Source of the DNA: Iningainema tapete BLCC-T55
GTDB taxonomy: Bacteria; Cyanobacteriota; Cyanobacteriia; Cyanobacteriales; Nostocaceae
Direction: 5' to 3'
Length of the DNA stretch: 64,000 bases
Assembly: GCF_014698965.1 (NCBI RefSeq)
Contig: NZ_JACXAE010000126.1
Location: 186,001 to 250,000, forward strand
Below, in pieces: positions 6,696-14,795 of this stretch. Every line of letters starts with the position of its first letter. Within the stretch, counting starts at the first letter, position 1. The position numbers and the translations under genes are program-made. The notes under the pieces are model-generated. The model worked only from the letters and a program-made list of their open reading frames with translations, did no database searches and was not told the DNA's origin.

Positions 6696-9299
6696 CTAAT
6701 AATTGTTTGGTTTTGCTAAATTTTTAAACTTAGTAAACTGTGGGTCAAACAAAAGTTTAACAGTACCTGTTGGACCGTTACGGTGTTTAGCGACAATTAC
6801 CTCGGCAACTCCTCGTTCCGGACTGTCGCTATTATAATACTCATCGCGATAAAGCATGATTACTAAATCCGCGTCTTGTTCGATGCTTCCACTTTCGCGT
6901 AAATCTGATAACATTGGGCGCTTGTTTGTACGTGATTCTACTCCTCTACTTAACTGAGATAAAGCAATTACCGGAACAGATAATTCACGAGCCAAACTTT
7001 TAATATTGCGGGTAATTCTGGATAATTCTTGTACGCGGTTGTCCCCGGCTCCTTCCATCAATTGCAAGTAATCGATGATAATTAATCCCAATTCTGAACC
7101 AATTTCTGCTTGCAAACGTCGCGCTTGAGAGCGCATTTCTGTAACTGTAATATTTGGCGTGTCGTCAATAAATATTGGCATTTCCGAAAGCATCCCAATC
7201 GCACGACTTAAAGGTTCCCATTGATTTTGACTAATACGCCCACTGCGTAGATAACCACTTTCAATTCCCGCTTCACTAGCTAAAAGCCTTTGTACTAGTT
7301 GCTCTTTGGACATTTCCAAACTGAAAACAGCAACTGGTAATTTGTACAAAGCTGCAATGTTATGAGCTAAGTTCAAACAGAAGGCTGTATTGTGAACACA
7401 GATATCATTGGCAACAAAATTATGAGTAACTGGGATTGTTAAGTCATAAACTTGTTTGTATCCCATCGGTTCAATCGAAACTATTTCATCCCAGTAGATA
7501 TCACCTGTTGCTAATTGTTGTAAGGGCAGATTTTCTAATGCGTTTGCTAAAACGAAAAGGCGTTCCCGCGTTAAAGCACGTTTGCCCACATGAATATTTG
7601 TGTAACCTTTAATACCAGCACGCTGTGCTAAAACAGTCCAAGGTTCACTTCCTTTAGCTGTTGCTAGCTGTTCCCAAACTTCAACAGGAATTAAGTCAAG
7701 GTTTGTCTGGTATCTCTTTTGAACTAGGGCAGTCTCGACCTTAGTTAATGCTTCCTCTTTACCAAAAATGCCAATTTCCGAAATAAAAGTTTTGATGGAA
7801 TGGGCATCGGTAATATCCAATTGCCAAGCTTGTCTGCGGCTATCTTTATATTTAACAGACCGCTTTTTCAGCGCAGCAATAATGCCAAACCGCAGTAGTA
7901 GATGTTGAACTTGCCTTGCTAGTTTCTCGCTAACGCTGCAATAGCCTAACTGCGATTGACCACTGGCAAGTACTGTGGCCCAACCATCTGTGGCGAAAAG
8001 ACGGTTGAGGAATAAAGCTAATTGCGATCGCTCAAGTTGAAAGATAATGGCAGGAATTATTTTACTATTAGCTTTTTTGCCCCATAGTCCTAGATTTTCC
8101 AGCCATGCAGTTAGAGGATTTTTTTGCCCCTGACACATAGAAGCATAAAGTATTGGTGCAAACCGAATTTCTATGCGAACTTTTAGTCGAGGAGAAAAGC
8201 TCAGAACAGCGCGGGAGAAGTCCTCCTGAATCACCGGGTTTATATTGGTAAATTCCGGTGTTGTATCTGTTAAGCAACCATCTCCTATTAGGTAGGCTAG
8301 TAGTTTGACTTCACACTCTGGAATTGTTTTTGTCCCAAATACATCTATCTTTCGAGGGACTGCAATTTTATCACCCACTTTCAGTTCCTCTAGCCGTCGC
8401 CAGCCTTTAATAGTTAAATACGGGTGGGTGATTGTAGTTTCAACATACCGCCCCAAGCGAGTCGTGACACGGAAAACTGGTTTGATTCCGTCATCTACAT
8501 ATGCAGATGGTTGAGTTATGTGAAATTTCCAATCATCCTTAAGTGTCAACAGTTCGGCTTGATGACGAGCGTAGATTTCTTTAATGGTTGATATAGTACC
8601 ATTTGCCAGAACAATTTCAGTGGTTTCATTTAGACATTTCCCCATTGACGGTCTTCCTGCGACTATAATCAAGTCAGAACGCTGGAAACCGCTAGTCATG
8701 GCGTCTAAATCGTAGAAACCGCAGGGAATACCTGGTAAGGCGATGCCTTGATGACGAGTTTCAATATCTTGGAAAGTATTAATTAGAGTATCAGAAATGT
8801 GAACTAAACCTGCTTGAGGACGTTCCTGAGTGACGCCAAAAACTTTCTGCTCTGCTTGATCTAAAATAATTGGTAACTCGGTCTCTGTCTCGTAGCCCAG
8901 ATAGACAATTTCATTACCAGCTTTAATTAACTTACGCCGTAGGTATTTATCCATTACCAACCCGGCTAAAGAGTCGATGTTGACAGCTGACACAGTTCGA
9001 TCTACGAGAGAAGCTAATTTATTTCTCCCGCCGATGCGAGCAAGCATATCATGGTCATGAAGCCAACTTGTGACTGATAGTAAGTCGGTGGGTTTTCCTT
9101 GACTGTGGAGGCGTTGGGCTGCTTGATAAATTTCTTTGTGAGCGGTAATGTAAAAAGCTTCGGGAACTAAGCGATCGCTCACTCGACTAATCGCTTCAGG
9201 ATCGAGCAATATTCCACCCAAGATTGCTTCTTCCGCTTCTATGTTTTGGGGAGGAAGGCTCGCGCTTCCATTGCCTTGAAAATTTAGTTCTTCTGCCAT
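6696..9299 (-). CDS. dnaB: Replicative DNA helicase DnaB containing an intein
   Basis: The frame of 867 codons encodes DnaB interrupted by a 416-residue intein. Residues 1-221 are the N-terminal DnaG-binding domain, the linker and the Walker A motif up to AGRPSMGK. Residues 638-867 continue with TAFCLNLAHNIA through Walker B (LGLIIIDYLQLM), the arginine-bearing SRGVESRTNKRP and SGSIEQDADLVIMLYR. Joining the halves gives a normal-length helicase of 451 residues. Because the intein splits the P-loop lysine from the following threonine, the unspliced protein cannot hydrolyse ATP and splicing is needed for replication. rplI lies directly upstream on the same strand, a common pairing in cyanobacteria. 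Confidence 0.96.
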   Translation of the reverse strand: MAEELNFQGNGSASLPPQNIEAEEAILGGILLDPEAISRVSDRLVPEAFYITAHKEIYQAAQRLHSQGKPTDLLSVTSWLHDHDMLARIGGRNKLASLVDRTVSAVNIDSLAGLVMDKYLRRKLIKAGNEIVYLGYETETELPIILDQAEQKVFGVTQERPQAGLVHISDTLINTFQDIETRHQGIALPGIPCGFYDLDAMTSGFQRSDLIIVAGRPSMGKCLNETTEIVLANGTISTIKEIYARHQAELLTLKDDWKFHITQPSAYVDDGIKPVFRVTTRLGRYVETTITHPYLTIKGWRRLEELKVGDKIAVPRKIDVFGTKTIPECEVKLLAYLIGDGCLTDTTPEFTNINPVIQEDFSRAVLSFSPRLKVRIEIRFAPILYASMCQGQKNPLTAWLENLGLWGKKANSKIIPAIIFQLERSQLALFLNRLFATDGWATVLASGQSQLGYCSVSEKLARQVQHLLLRFGIIAALKKRSVKYKDSRRQAWQLDITDAHSIKTFISEIGIFGKEEALTKVETALVQKRYQTNLDLIPVEVWEQLATAKGSEPWTVLAQRAGIKGYTNIHVGKRALTRERLFVLANALENLPLQQLATGDIYWDEIVSIEPMGYKQVYDLTIPVTHNFVANDICVHNTAFCLNLAHNIAALYKLPVAVFSLEMSKEQLVQRLLASEAGIESGYLRSGRISQNQWEPLSRAIGMLSEMPIFIDDTPNITVTEMRSQARRLQAEIGSELGLIIIDYLQLMEGAGDNRVQELSRITRNIKSLARELSVPVIALSQLSRGVESRTNKRPMLSDLRESGSIEQDADLVIMLYRDEYYNSDSPERGVAEVIVAKHRNGPTGTVKLLFDPQFTKFKNLAKPNNY
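7389..8636 (-). other. DnaB intein (P-loop insertion site) with LAGLIDADG endonuclease
   Basis: Residues 222-637 of the precursor. The intein starts with Cys after GRPSMGK (CLNETTEIVLANG, block A), has the block B TxxH motif (ETTITHPYLT) and ends with VYDLTIPVTHNFVANDICVHN-type blocks F and G, whose terminal His-Asn precedes the +1 Thr. Two dodecapeptide motifs, LLAYLIGDGCLTD and LFLNRLFATDGWAT, mark a LAGLIDADG homing endonuclease with an acidic residue in each. It is therefore a full bifunctional intein and not a mini-intein. The insertion site, between Lys and Thr of Walker A, differs from the RESG/SIEQDAD site of the well-known Synechocystis DnaB intein. That second site is uninterrupted here. 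Confidence 0.93.
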
Positions 9300-9425
9300 A
9301 ATAATTTTATATTGTAGATTTTGGATTAGGGTTTAACTATTTACCCTTATAGTCCAAAATCTACATGGATATGATGGAGACTGCTTGTAGCGGTTCAAAC
9401 ATCTTAAAGATGAATAAAGTATTAA

Positions 9426-9495
9426 ACCACAGATGGACACGAGATTTACACAAATGTATTTAATTTATCTGTGTTCATCTGTGTTTATCTGTGGT
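9426..9495. repeat. Interspersed inverted repeat, ACCACAGAT type, copy 1
   Basis: ACCACAGAT at 9426-9434 is mirrored by ATCTGTGGT at 9487-9495, with internal CTGTG units (CTGTGTTCATCTGTGTTTAT). It lies between rplI and dnaB. A second copy is at 14649-14710. Confidence 0.75.
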
Positions 9496-9518
9496 GAAAA
9501 ATCCCAAAAACTGGATTT

Positions 9519-9977
9519 TTAGCTAGATACTACTTGGATGTTGACTTTAGCTATCACCTCAGGATACAGCTTAATTTCAGCTTCGTAAGTACCGACTGCG
9601 CCAATATCGGGTATGGTGATACCACGGCGGTCTACTTCTAAGCCAGTAGTTTGTTGAATTACTTCTGCCACTTCTTGAGTAGTTACGGTACCGAAAATCG
9701 CGTCGCCTTCACCAACTTGCTTGGCAATGTTGAAACTACCAACTTTTTCCAAAGCTTCTTTTTGCGTTACCGCCTGTTGCTTCAATTCTAGCTGGCGCTG
9801 GCGTTCTAGTTCCCGACGGCGTTCAACTTGCTTCAATATGCCAGGAGTAGCTTGAGTTCCCAATTTTTTGGGAATTAGATAATTACGAGCATAGCCTGGA
9901 GCCACGTCCACTAAATCGCCCGATCTTCCTAGCTTGCTCACATCTTGAGTTAAAACTAATTGCACACGTTTCGCCAT
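9519..9977 (-). CDS. rplI: 50S ribosomal protein L9
   Basis: A 152-residue protein of the normal L9 length. The N-terminal RNA-binding domain has the family signature [21 protein letters not shown] long charged connecting helix ([20 protein letters not shown]) leads to the C-terminal domain, which includes [19 protein letters not shown]. It binds 23S rRNA at the base of the L1 stalk. dnaB follows 219 bp downstream on the same strand with an interspersed repeat between them. Confidence 0.97.
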   Translation of the reverse strand: MAKRVQLVLTQDVSKLGRSGDLVDVAPGYARNYLIPKKLGTQATPGILKQVERRRELERQRQLELKQQAVTQKEALEKVGSFNIAKQVGEGDAIFGTVTTQEVAEVIQQTTGLEVDRRGITIPDIGAVGTYEAEIKLYPEVIAKVNIQVVSS

Positions 9978-10049
9978 TGTTGTCTATTGTTTGCTAATTG
10001 CTCATAGCTAATGGTAACAGGGCAATTAGCTATTATCCATTAGCCGATG

Positions 10050-10823
10050 CTAAAATGTGTCTTTCATTCCCCTCAAACGGGCAAAAGTTTGCACTGGCTC
10101 GCGACTGTTGACAGCCGATTGTAGTGTAGGCTGATCCCAACGTAAGAAAGGATTTGTGCGCTTTTCCACTCCTAGTAGTGAGGGAACAGTAGCTTCTTGA
10201 CGACTGCGACTTGCCTTTACCTCATCATAGCGGCTTTGTAGGTCGGTGTTGTCACCATCTACAGTTAAGGCAAATTGCAAATTTTTCTGAGTGTATTCGT
10301 GAGCGCACCAAACACGGGTATTATCAGGTAAAGAGCGGAGTTTACTTAGAGAGTCTACCATTTGCGTTGGTGTACCTTCAAATAAGCGTCCACATCCACC
10401 TGCAAATAAGGTGTCTCCACAGAATAAGTCGCCTGTCTCATCTGGTTGGGAAGGATGAAAGTAGTAGGCAATGTGTCCACGAGTATGCCCTGGAACAAAG
10501 AACACGAATCCTACTCTATCAGCAAAATTGACGCGATCGCCTTGTTGCAGAAACACCTGCTGTCCGGGAATCCTACCTTTGTCCTCACATCCGCCATATA
10601 CTGTTACTTGCGGGAATTTTTGTATTAGCTGCTTATTACCACCTACATGATCGTGGTGATGATGTGTGTTAAAAATTGTTACTAACTCTGCTTGTAATTG
10701 CTCAAGTTTCTTTAAAACTGGTTCAGCCTCTGCTGGATCGACAACAGCCGCGATGTTTCGCTCTTCGTCGTATAGCAGAAAAATGTAATTGTCTGAAAGT
10801 GCAGCTATCCGGATAACCTGCAT
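10050..10823 (-). CDS. gloB: Hydroxyacylglutathione hydrolase (glyoxalase II)
   Basis: A 257-residue metallo-beta-lactamase-fold enzyme with the binuclear metal motif [11 protein letters not shown], a second-shell histidine in [14 protein letters not shown], the bridging aspartate in [19 protein letters not shown], and [14 protein letters not shown]. The C-terminal region has the glutathione-contacting layout of glyoxalase II (KRTNPFLRW). It hydrolyses S-lactoylglutathione to lactate and glutathione in methylglyoxal detoxification. The length matches the family. It stands alone, 72 bp upstream of rplI on the same strand. Confidence 0.92.
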   Translation of the reverse strand: MQVIRIAALSDNYIFLLYDEERNIAAVVDPAEAEPVLKKLEQLQAELVTIFNTHHHHDHVGGNKQLIQKFPQVTVYGGCEDKGRIPGQQVFLQQGDRVNFADRVGFVFFVPGHTRGHIAYYFHPSQPDETGDLFCGDTLFAGGCGRLFEGTPTQMVDSLSKLRSLPDNTRVWCAHEYTQKNLQFALTVDGDNTDLQSRYDEVKASRSRQEATVPSLLGVEKRTNPFLRWDQPTLQSAVNSREPVQTFARLRGMKDTF

Positions 10824-11169
10824 TTAGATTGTCTCCTCTCTAGTAAATTTTTTATCAAGTTGGATACGTTTCAAGCTCTATTAATTCTTTATATTTATTT
10901 TATCTCGTGCCAATCATTAACTTTTGTAACTTATGACCGTATTTTTACTGAAACCAAACTCACATCTACCCTAAGAGATATTTATTTATCAGTACAATTT
11001 CCCTGGGGTAAAAACTAAAGAAAAAGTTAAATTGATTTTATGAAAAGAAGATAAATATCGATATTAAGGATAAGGGTAAACCTGAAAATTTCCTTTTTAC
11101 CCTCTGCCTTTTGTCTGCAATTTGAGTATAAATTCTTATTGTCGTCATTTGCATCTGCTAGGAGAAAAT
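10824..11169. other. Divergent intergenic region, gloB / glycan island
   Basis: AT-rich spacer that must contain the promoters for gloB (minus) and for the small gene and glycosyltransferases to the right (plus). I see no repeat, terminator or RNA gene. The only clear element is the AGGAGA ribosome-binding site just before the ATG at 11170. Confidence 0.5.
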
Positions 11170-11397
11170 ATGAACAACCAAACACTTATTTACAAAAACA
11201 TTGCACAGCAGCCAAAAGCAGCGGTAAAGGAAATAGTAGACAAGATTATTAAATCAGGTCAAATGAGTCGGCAAGACCACACGCTACTCACCTCAACTGT
11301 ACTTGCTAATGGTAATTCCAACGAAGCTGAACGTCGCCTAATTAATCAAATATTTGACTATATCCAAACAGGTAGGCTTAAATTGATTGACTGGTAG
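11170..11397 (+). CDS. Small conserved protein leading the glycan island
   Basis: A 75-residue protein starting at MNNQTLIYKN. This start is chosen because AGGAGA lies 5 bp upstream; a longer frame from 11122 lacks such a site. It is helical and weakly charged (AVKEIVDKIIKSGQMSRQDH, ERRLINQIFDYIQTGRLKLI). The RRLINQIFDYIQTGRL ending resembles small cyanobacterial proteins often annotated only as hypothetical. It ends 18 bp before a fucosyltransferase-like gene and is probably on the same transcript. I cannot name a function. Confidence 0.65.
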   Translation: MNNQTLIYKNIAQQPKAAVKEIVDKIIKSGQMSRQDHTLLTSTVLANGNSNEAERRLINQIFDYIQTGRLKLIDW

Positions 11398-11415
11398 TAG
11401 ACAATTATCATAAAT

Positions 11416-12339
11416 ATGTTAGTGATCTCGGCAAAATCTGGACAATTAGGCAACAGGCTGTTACTATTTGCTAATTTCATAGCATTTGCTCTAGAAAATA
11501 AGTTAACTGTGTTAAATCCTGCTTTTGAAGAGTATGCTGAGTACTTCCAATCAACAGCACGAGATGTTCTGTGTTGCTATCCTATCCCACCTATATCGAT
11601 TAGAAGTAGCAAACTATTGCGTAAATACTACTATAATTTAAATCGCTATCTCGCGCAAAGCGGACGCTTCAATACAATTGAACTTAAGCGAGATAAGCCA
11701 TTTAACTGGAGTAATTCAAATATAGTAGAGCAGTTGAAACCAGGAACAATTAACTTTTTTCAGGGATGGCTTTTTCGCGATGGCTGGTTTGCCGATGAAA
11801 CACCCAATCTCCGCAAACACAGTCAAGCAATCCGCTCTTACTTTCAACCTTTAAATCAATATCAAGAAAACGTAGCAAAGCTAATTTCTAGTATTCGTAG
11901 AGAAACTGATGTTTTGATTGGAGTTCATATTAGACACGGAGACTACCAACAGCACCAAAATGGTAGGTATTTTTATCAAATTGAACAGTATGTCAAAGTT
12001 ATGGAATCAGCGCAAGCTCTATTTCCTAGTAAAAAAGTGACATTCTTAATATGTTCAAACGCCAAGCAAGAGCCGCAGCAATTCCAGCATTTATCTTACG
12101 TGTTTGCTAATAACCATATAATTGAGGATATGTATTCGCTAGCTGAATGCGATTATATTATCGGTCCTCCCAGTAGCTATACTATGTGGGCGTCTTTTTA
12201 CGGAGAGCGCCCTCTTTATATGATTAGGGATGTAAATAAAACTCTAGAAATTACGGATTTTGTTCACTTTTATCAATGGCAAGGTGTTTTTCATTATGAT
12301 GATGATTGGAGTAAGAGTTTCTGGGAATGGACGCATTGA
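11416..12339 (+). CDS. Fucosyltransferase-like glycosyltransferase (GT11/GT-B type)
   Basis: A 307-residue protein with an N-terminal glycine/asparagine loop (AKSGQLGNRLLLFANFIAFA), typical of fucosyltransferases that use GDP-fucose, and the hallmark IGVHIRHGDY near residue 174 (the HxRxGDY motif shared by alpha-1,2- and alpha-1,6-fucosyltransferases). A later segment, AECDYIIGPPSSYTMWASFY, matches the donor-site serine/threonine region of the fold. It probably adds fucose or a related deoxysugar to a surface glycan. It opens a run of glycosyltransferase genes, with a GT-A enzyme 96 bp downstream. No signal peptide or membrane helix is visible, so it acts on the cytoplasmic side. The exact linkage and donor are inferred. 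Confidence 0.75.
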   Translation: MLVISAKSGQLGNRLLLFANFIAFALENKLTVLNPAFEEYAEYFQSTARDVLCCYPIPPISIRSSKLLRKYYYNLNRYLAQSGRFNTIELKRDKPFNWSNSNIVEQLKPGTINFFQGWLFRDGWFADETPNLRKHSQAIRSYFQPLNQYQENVAKLISSIRRETDVLIGVHIRHGDYQQHQNGRYFYQIEQYVKVMESAQALFPSKKVTFLICSNAKQEPQQFQHLSYVFANNHIIEDMYSLAECDYIIGPPSSYTMWASFYGERPLYMIRDVNKTLEITDFVHFYQWQGVFHYDDDWSKSFWEWTH

Positions 12340-12350
12340 AGAAAGCGTAG

Positions 12351-12371
12351 AGACGCCCCGCCGGGGCGTCT
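12351..12371. repeat. Interspersed hairpin, TAGAGACG family
   Basis: AGACGCCCC (12351-12359) pairs with GGGGCGTCT (12363-12371). It lies just after the fucosyltransferase-like gene. Similar TAGAGACG...CGTCT hairpins occur at 22606, 49383, 49613, 56272 and 63055, so this is a dispersed family and not a gene-specific terminator, although it may attenuate transcription. Confidence 0.7.
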
Positions 12372-12435
12372 TTACAAATGAACACGGGGAAGGAAAATTT
12401 ATAGTAAATTAGTTAAGAGGTGAAGTTAATTTTTT

Positions 12436-13278
12436 ATGCCAAAAGAAACAAGAGGATTTATAACTATTCTAACAGGTCTTTACTCTTTTCAAGATTGTGT
12501 TCACTTTTTAGCTGCTGTAAGAAAATTTCATCAAGAACCAATTATTATTCTCATCGACCAAGTACCCAAGATTCTTTATCCCTTTCTCACAGCTTTTAAG
12601 CATGTTACTTTAAAACCAGCGCCTGCAAATGCAAATACAGTTTTAGCGTCACGACAAGCTAAGCTCGCTTTGTATGAATCTTCAGATTTTGATAAAACAA
12701 TTTACTTAGATTCAGATATTTGCTTGCTTGATAATATTAATGATGTGTTTGAGTATTTAGATGAGTATGATTGTTTATTAACTGAGGATGTGCAACCTTA
12801 TATTGTTAAAGCGACTAATTTAATTAGAGGGAATCAAGAAGAAAATTTACACCAAGTATTGCCAATATTACAATCTGTTGGTCTTCCTCTCAAGGAAGAT
12901 AGTATTCAATACAATGGTGGCTTTCTGGCGTTTAGGAAGACGGAGACAACTAAGAAGTTGTTTGATGAGTTTAAACGTTATTTTGAGATTGTTAAAGATA
13001 ATCAAGAGAAATTATTGTTGAAAGATCAGGGGGCTTTTGCTTCGGCGATCGCCACCGTATGCCCTAAGATGAAGGTATTACCACATACATATAATTATCT
13101 CAGTAAGTGGAAGGATGCGTATAATGTTGATGAACCGATTAAGGTGCTTCACTGTACTTATCCTTATCGACCTCAGTACGCTAAGGATGTTACTCGTTCG
13201 TTTTATACAAGAGTTTTTGATCGGTTGGCAAAGTTATTTTTACCGAATCAGGTTACTAATCCTTGGCGTGTGAAGTAG
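12436..13278 (+). CDS. GT-A-fold glycosyltransferase (GT8-like)
   Basis: A 280-residue nucleotide-diphospho-sugar transferase. The metal/donor-binding DxD motif is in KTIYLDSDICLLDNIND (residues ~94-105), preceded by the RQAKLALYESSDFD helix typical of this fold. The acceptor-side segment IQYNGGFLAFRKTE and the late LHCTYPYRPQY histidine complete the catalytic pattern. No membrane segment is seen. It is followed 12 bp downstream by a GT4 gene, so the two are co-transcribed. The sugar and acceptor cannot be told from the sequence. Related GT-A proteins occur at 19237, 20672, 21681 and 55455. Confidence 0.78.
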   Translation: MPKETRGFITILTGLYSFQDCVHFLAAVRKFHQEPIIILIDQVPKILYPFLTAFKHVTLKPAPANANTVLASRQAKLALYESSDFDKTIYLDSDICLLDNINDVFEYLDEYDCLLTEDVQPYIVKATNLIRGNQEENLHQVLPILQSVGLPLKEDSIQYNGGFLAFRKTETTKKLFDEFKRYFEIVKDNQEKLLLKDQGAFASAIATVCPKMKVLPHTYNYLSKWKDAYNVDEPIKVLHCTYPYRPQYAKDVTRSFYTRVFDRLAKLFLPNQVTNPWRVK

Positions 13279-13290
13279 AGGTAGTGTTTA

Positions 13291-14481
13291 ATGAACCGCG
13301 AAGACGCTAAGAGCGCGAAGGAAGAAATAAAAGTATCGCTGTTGGTTTATGATTTGGCTAGTGCTGGGCTTTTGCGTGCTTATTTGTTGGGTAAAGCTTT
13401 GCGGCTTTTGGGGTGTGAGGTTGAGCTTGTAGGTTTTTTGTTTGGTGAGCAGTTTTATCGGGATATTCCTAGTGCGGAGTTTAAGGTTTATTATTTGGAT
13501 GGGGGTAATTATCCTGAGTTTTTGCCTAAAGTTGGTAAGATTTTAAAGAATATCGACGGGGATATTATTTATGCTGTGAAGCCTCAACCCGCAAGTTTTG
13601 GTGTTGCTCTTTTGAAGCGGTTGTTTGCGAAGAAACCAATCATTTTAGATATTGATGATTGGGAAATGAGTTGGTATGGTGGCGATGAGTGGCAATATCG
13701 TCCTACTTTGAAGCAGTTTGCTAGGGATGTATTTAAACGAGATGGTGCTTTGCGGAGTCCGCATCATCCTTTATATTTGAAGTGGATGGAAGGTTTGGTG
13801 CATCGGGCTGATGCTGTAACTGTGCATACAGATTTTTTGCAGCAGCGTTTTGGGGGTATATCGGTTCCTAATGGGAAGGATACTTTTTTGTTTGACCCAG
13901 CTCGGTATAATGCTGAGGAAAGTAGAAGTCGTTATGGTTTATCTGGGTATAGAATTTTAATGTTTCCTGGTGCGCCTAGACCTTATAAAGGTTTAGAAGA
14001 TGTTCTTACGGCGTTGGATATTATTAATGAGCCAGATTTAAGACTTGTGATTGTGGGTGGTAGTCCCTACGATGATTATGATGAGCAACTCCAACAGCGG
14101 TGGGGACGTTGGATTATTAAGTTACCTAAGTATCCTACTGATGTTATACCTGATGTGGTAGCTGCTGCTCATGTTGTGGTTGTTCCTCAGCGTGATAGCC
14201 CTGCCACTCGCGCTCAATTTCCTCTCAAGTTAACGGATGGAATGGCTATGGCTAAACCTGTTTTATCTACTAGGGTGGGAGATATTCCGGAAATTTTGGG
14301 TGAAACGGGTTATTTAGTCGATCCTGGCTCTCCCGAACAAATTGCTGAGCAAATTCAATTGATATTTCAGGATTTGCCATTAGCAAATGAGCGAGGTAAA
14401 CAGGCCAGAGCAAGATGTGTAGAAAAATATAGTATAGAAGCTATGGCTTCCACCTTAAAGTCAGTAATTGCTCAGTTGTGA
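13291..14481 (+). CDS. GT4-family glycosyltransferase
   Basis: A 396-residue GT-B retaining glycosyltransferase. The N-terminal domain contains IIYAVKPQPASFGVALLKRL and DIDDWEMSW. The C-terminal domain has ILMFPGAPRPYKGLEDVLTA and the ending FPLKLTDGMAMAKPVLSTRV with the downstream GETGYLVDPGSPEQIAEQIQ, which bind the nucleotide-sugar diphosphate (EX7E-like region). The first ~13 residues (MNREDAKSAKEEI) do not look like a glycosyltransferase N-terminus. They are encoded by AACCGCGAAGACGC..., a sequence I recognise as a dispersed cyanobacterial repeat, so the start may have been extended by it. The true start could be further in, but no better ribosome-binding site was found. Confidence 0.82.
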   Translation: MNREDAKSAKEEIKVSLLVYDLASAGLLRAYLLGKALRLLGCEVELVGFLFGEQFYRDIPSAEFKVYYLDGGNYPEFLPKVGKILKNIDGDIIYAVKPQPASFGVALLKRLFAKKPIILDIDDWEMSWYGGDEWQYRPTLKQFARDVFKRDGALRSPHHPLYLKWMEGLVHRADAVTVHTDFLQQRFGGISVPNGKDTFLFDPARYNAEESRSRYGLSGYRILMFPGAPRPYKGLEDVLTALDIINEPDLRLVIVGGSPYDDYDEQLQQRWGRWIIKLPKYPTDVIPDVVAAAHVVVVPQRDSPATRAQFPLKLTDGMAMAKPVLSTRVGDIPEILGETGYLVDPGSPEQIAEQIQLIFQDLPLANERGKQARARCVEKYSIEAMASTLKSVIAQL

Positions 14482-14795
14482 GTCAAGCAAGTTTGCTCTT
14501 AAATTGGTAATTGATCATCTAAATTACTATATATGCAAGATGTATATGTATTTTTACGTAGGAGAGGAGACAGGAAACAGCAATTGTAGAGACTTTCCAT
14601 GAAACGTCTGTAGACAAGATTGGATTAAGTAGATTATAAAGAGATGAAACCACAGATAAACACAAATTAACACAGATTTTTATCAGTGTTTATCTGTGTG
14701 CATCTGTGGTTAAAAATCATTAATACGATGATTTTTGCCAGATGTATAATCTATGAATTATGTTAGTAATAAGTAAATTCTGATACAAAAACTCC
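14482..14795. other. Intergenic region before the ABC exporter, with repeat
   Basis: It holds a degenerate TAGAGACG-type sequence near 14586-14614 and a well-formed ACCACAGAT inverted repeat at 14649-14710. A promoter for the ABC transporter gene is expected after 14710 but was not identified. Confidence 0.5.
14649..14710. repeat. Interspersed inverted repeat, ACCACAGAT type, copy 2
   Basis: ACCACAGAT (14649-14657) and ATCTGTGGT (14702-14710) frame internal AACACA / TGTGTT units. It is the same family as 9426-9495. Confidence 0.75.
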
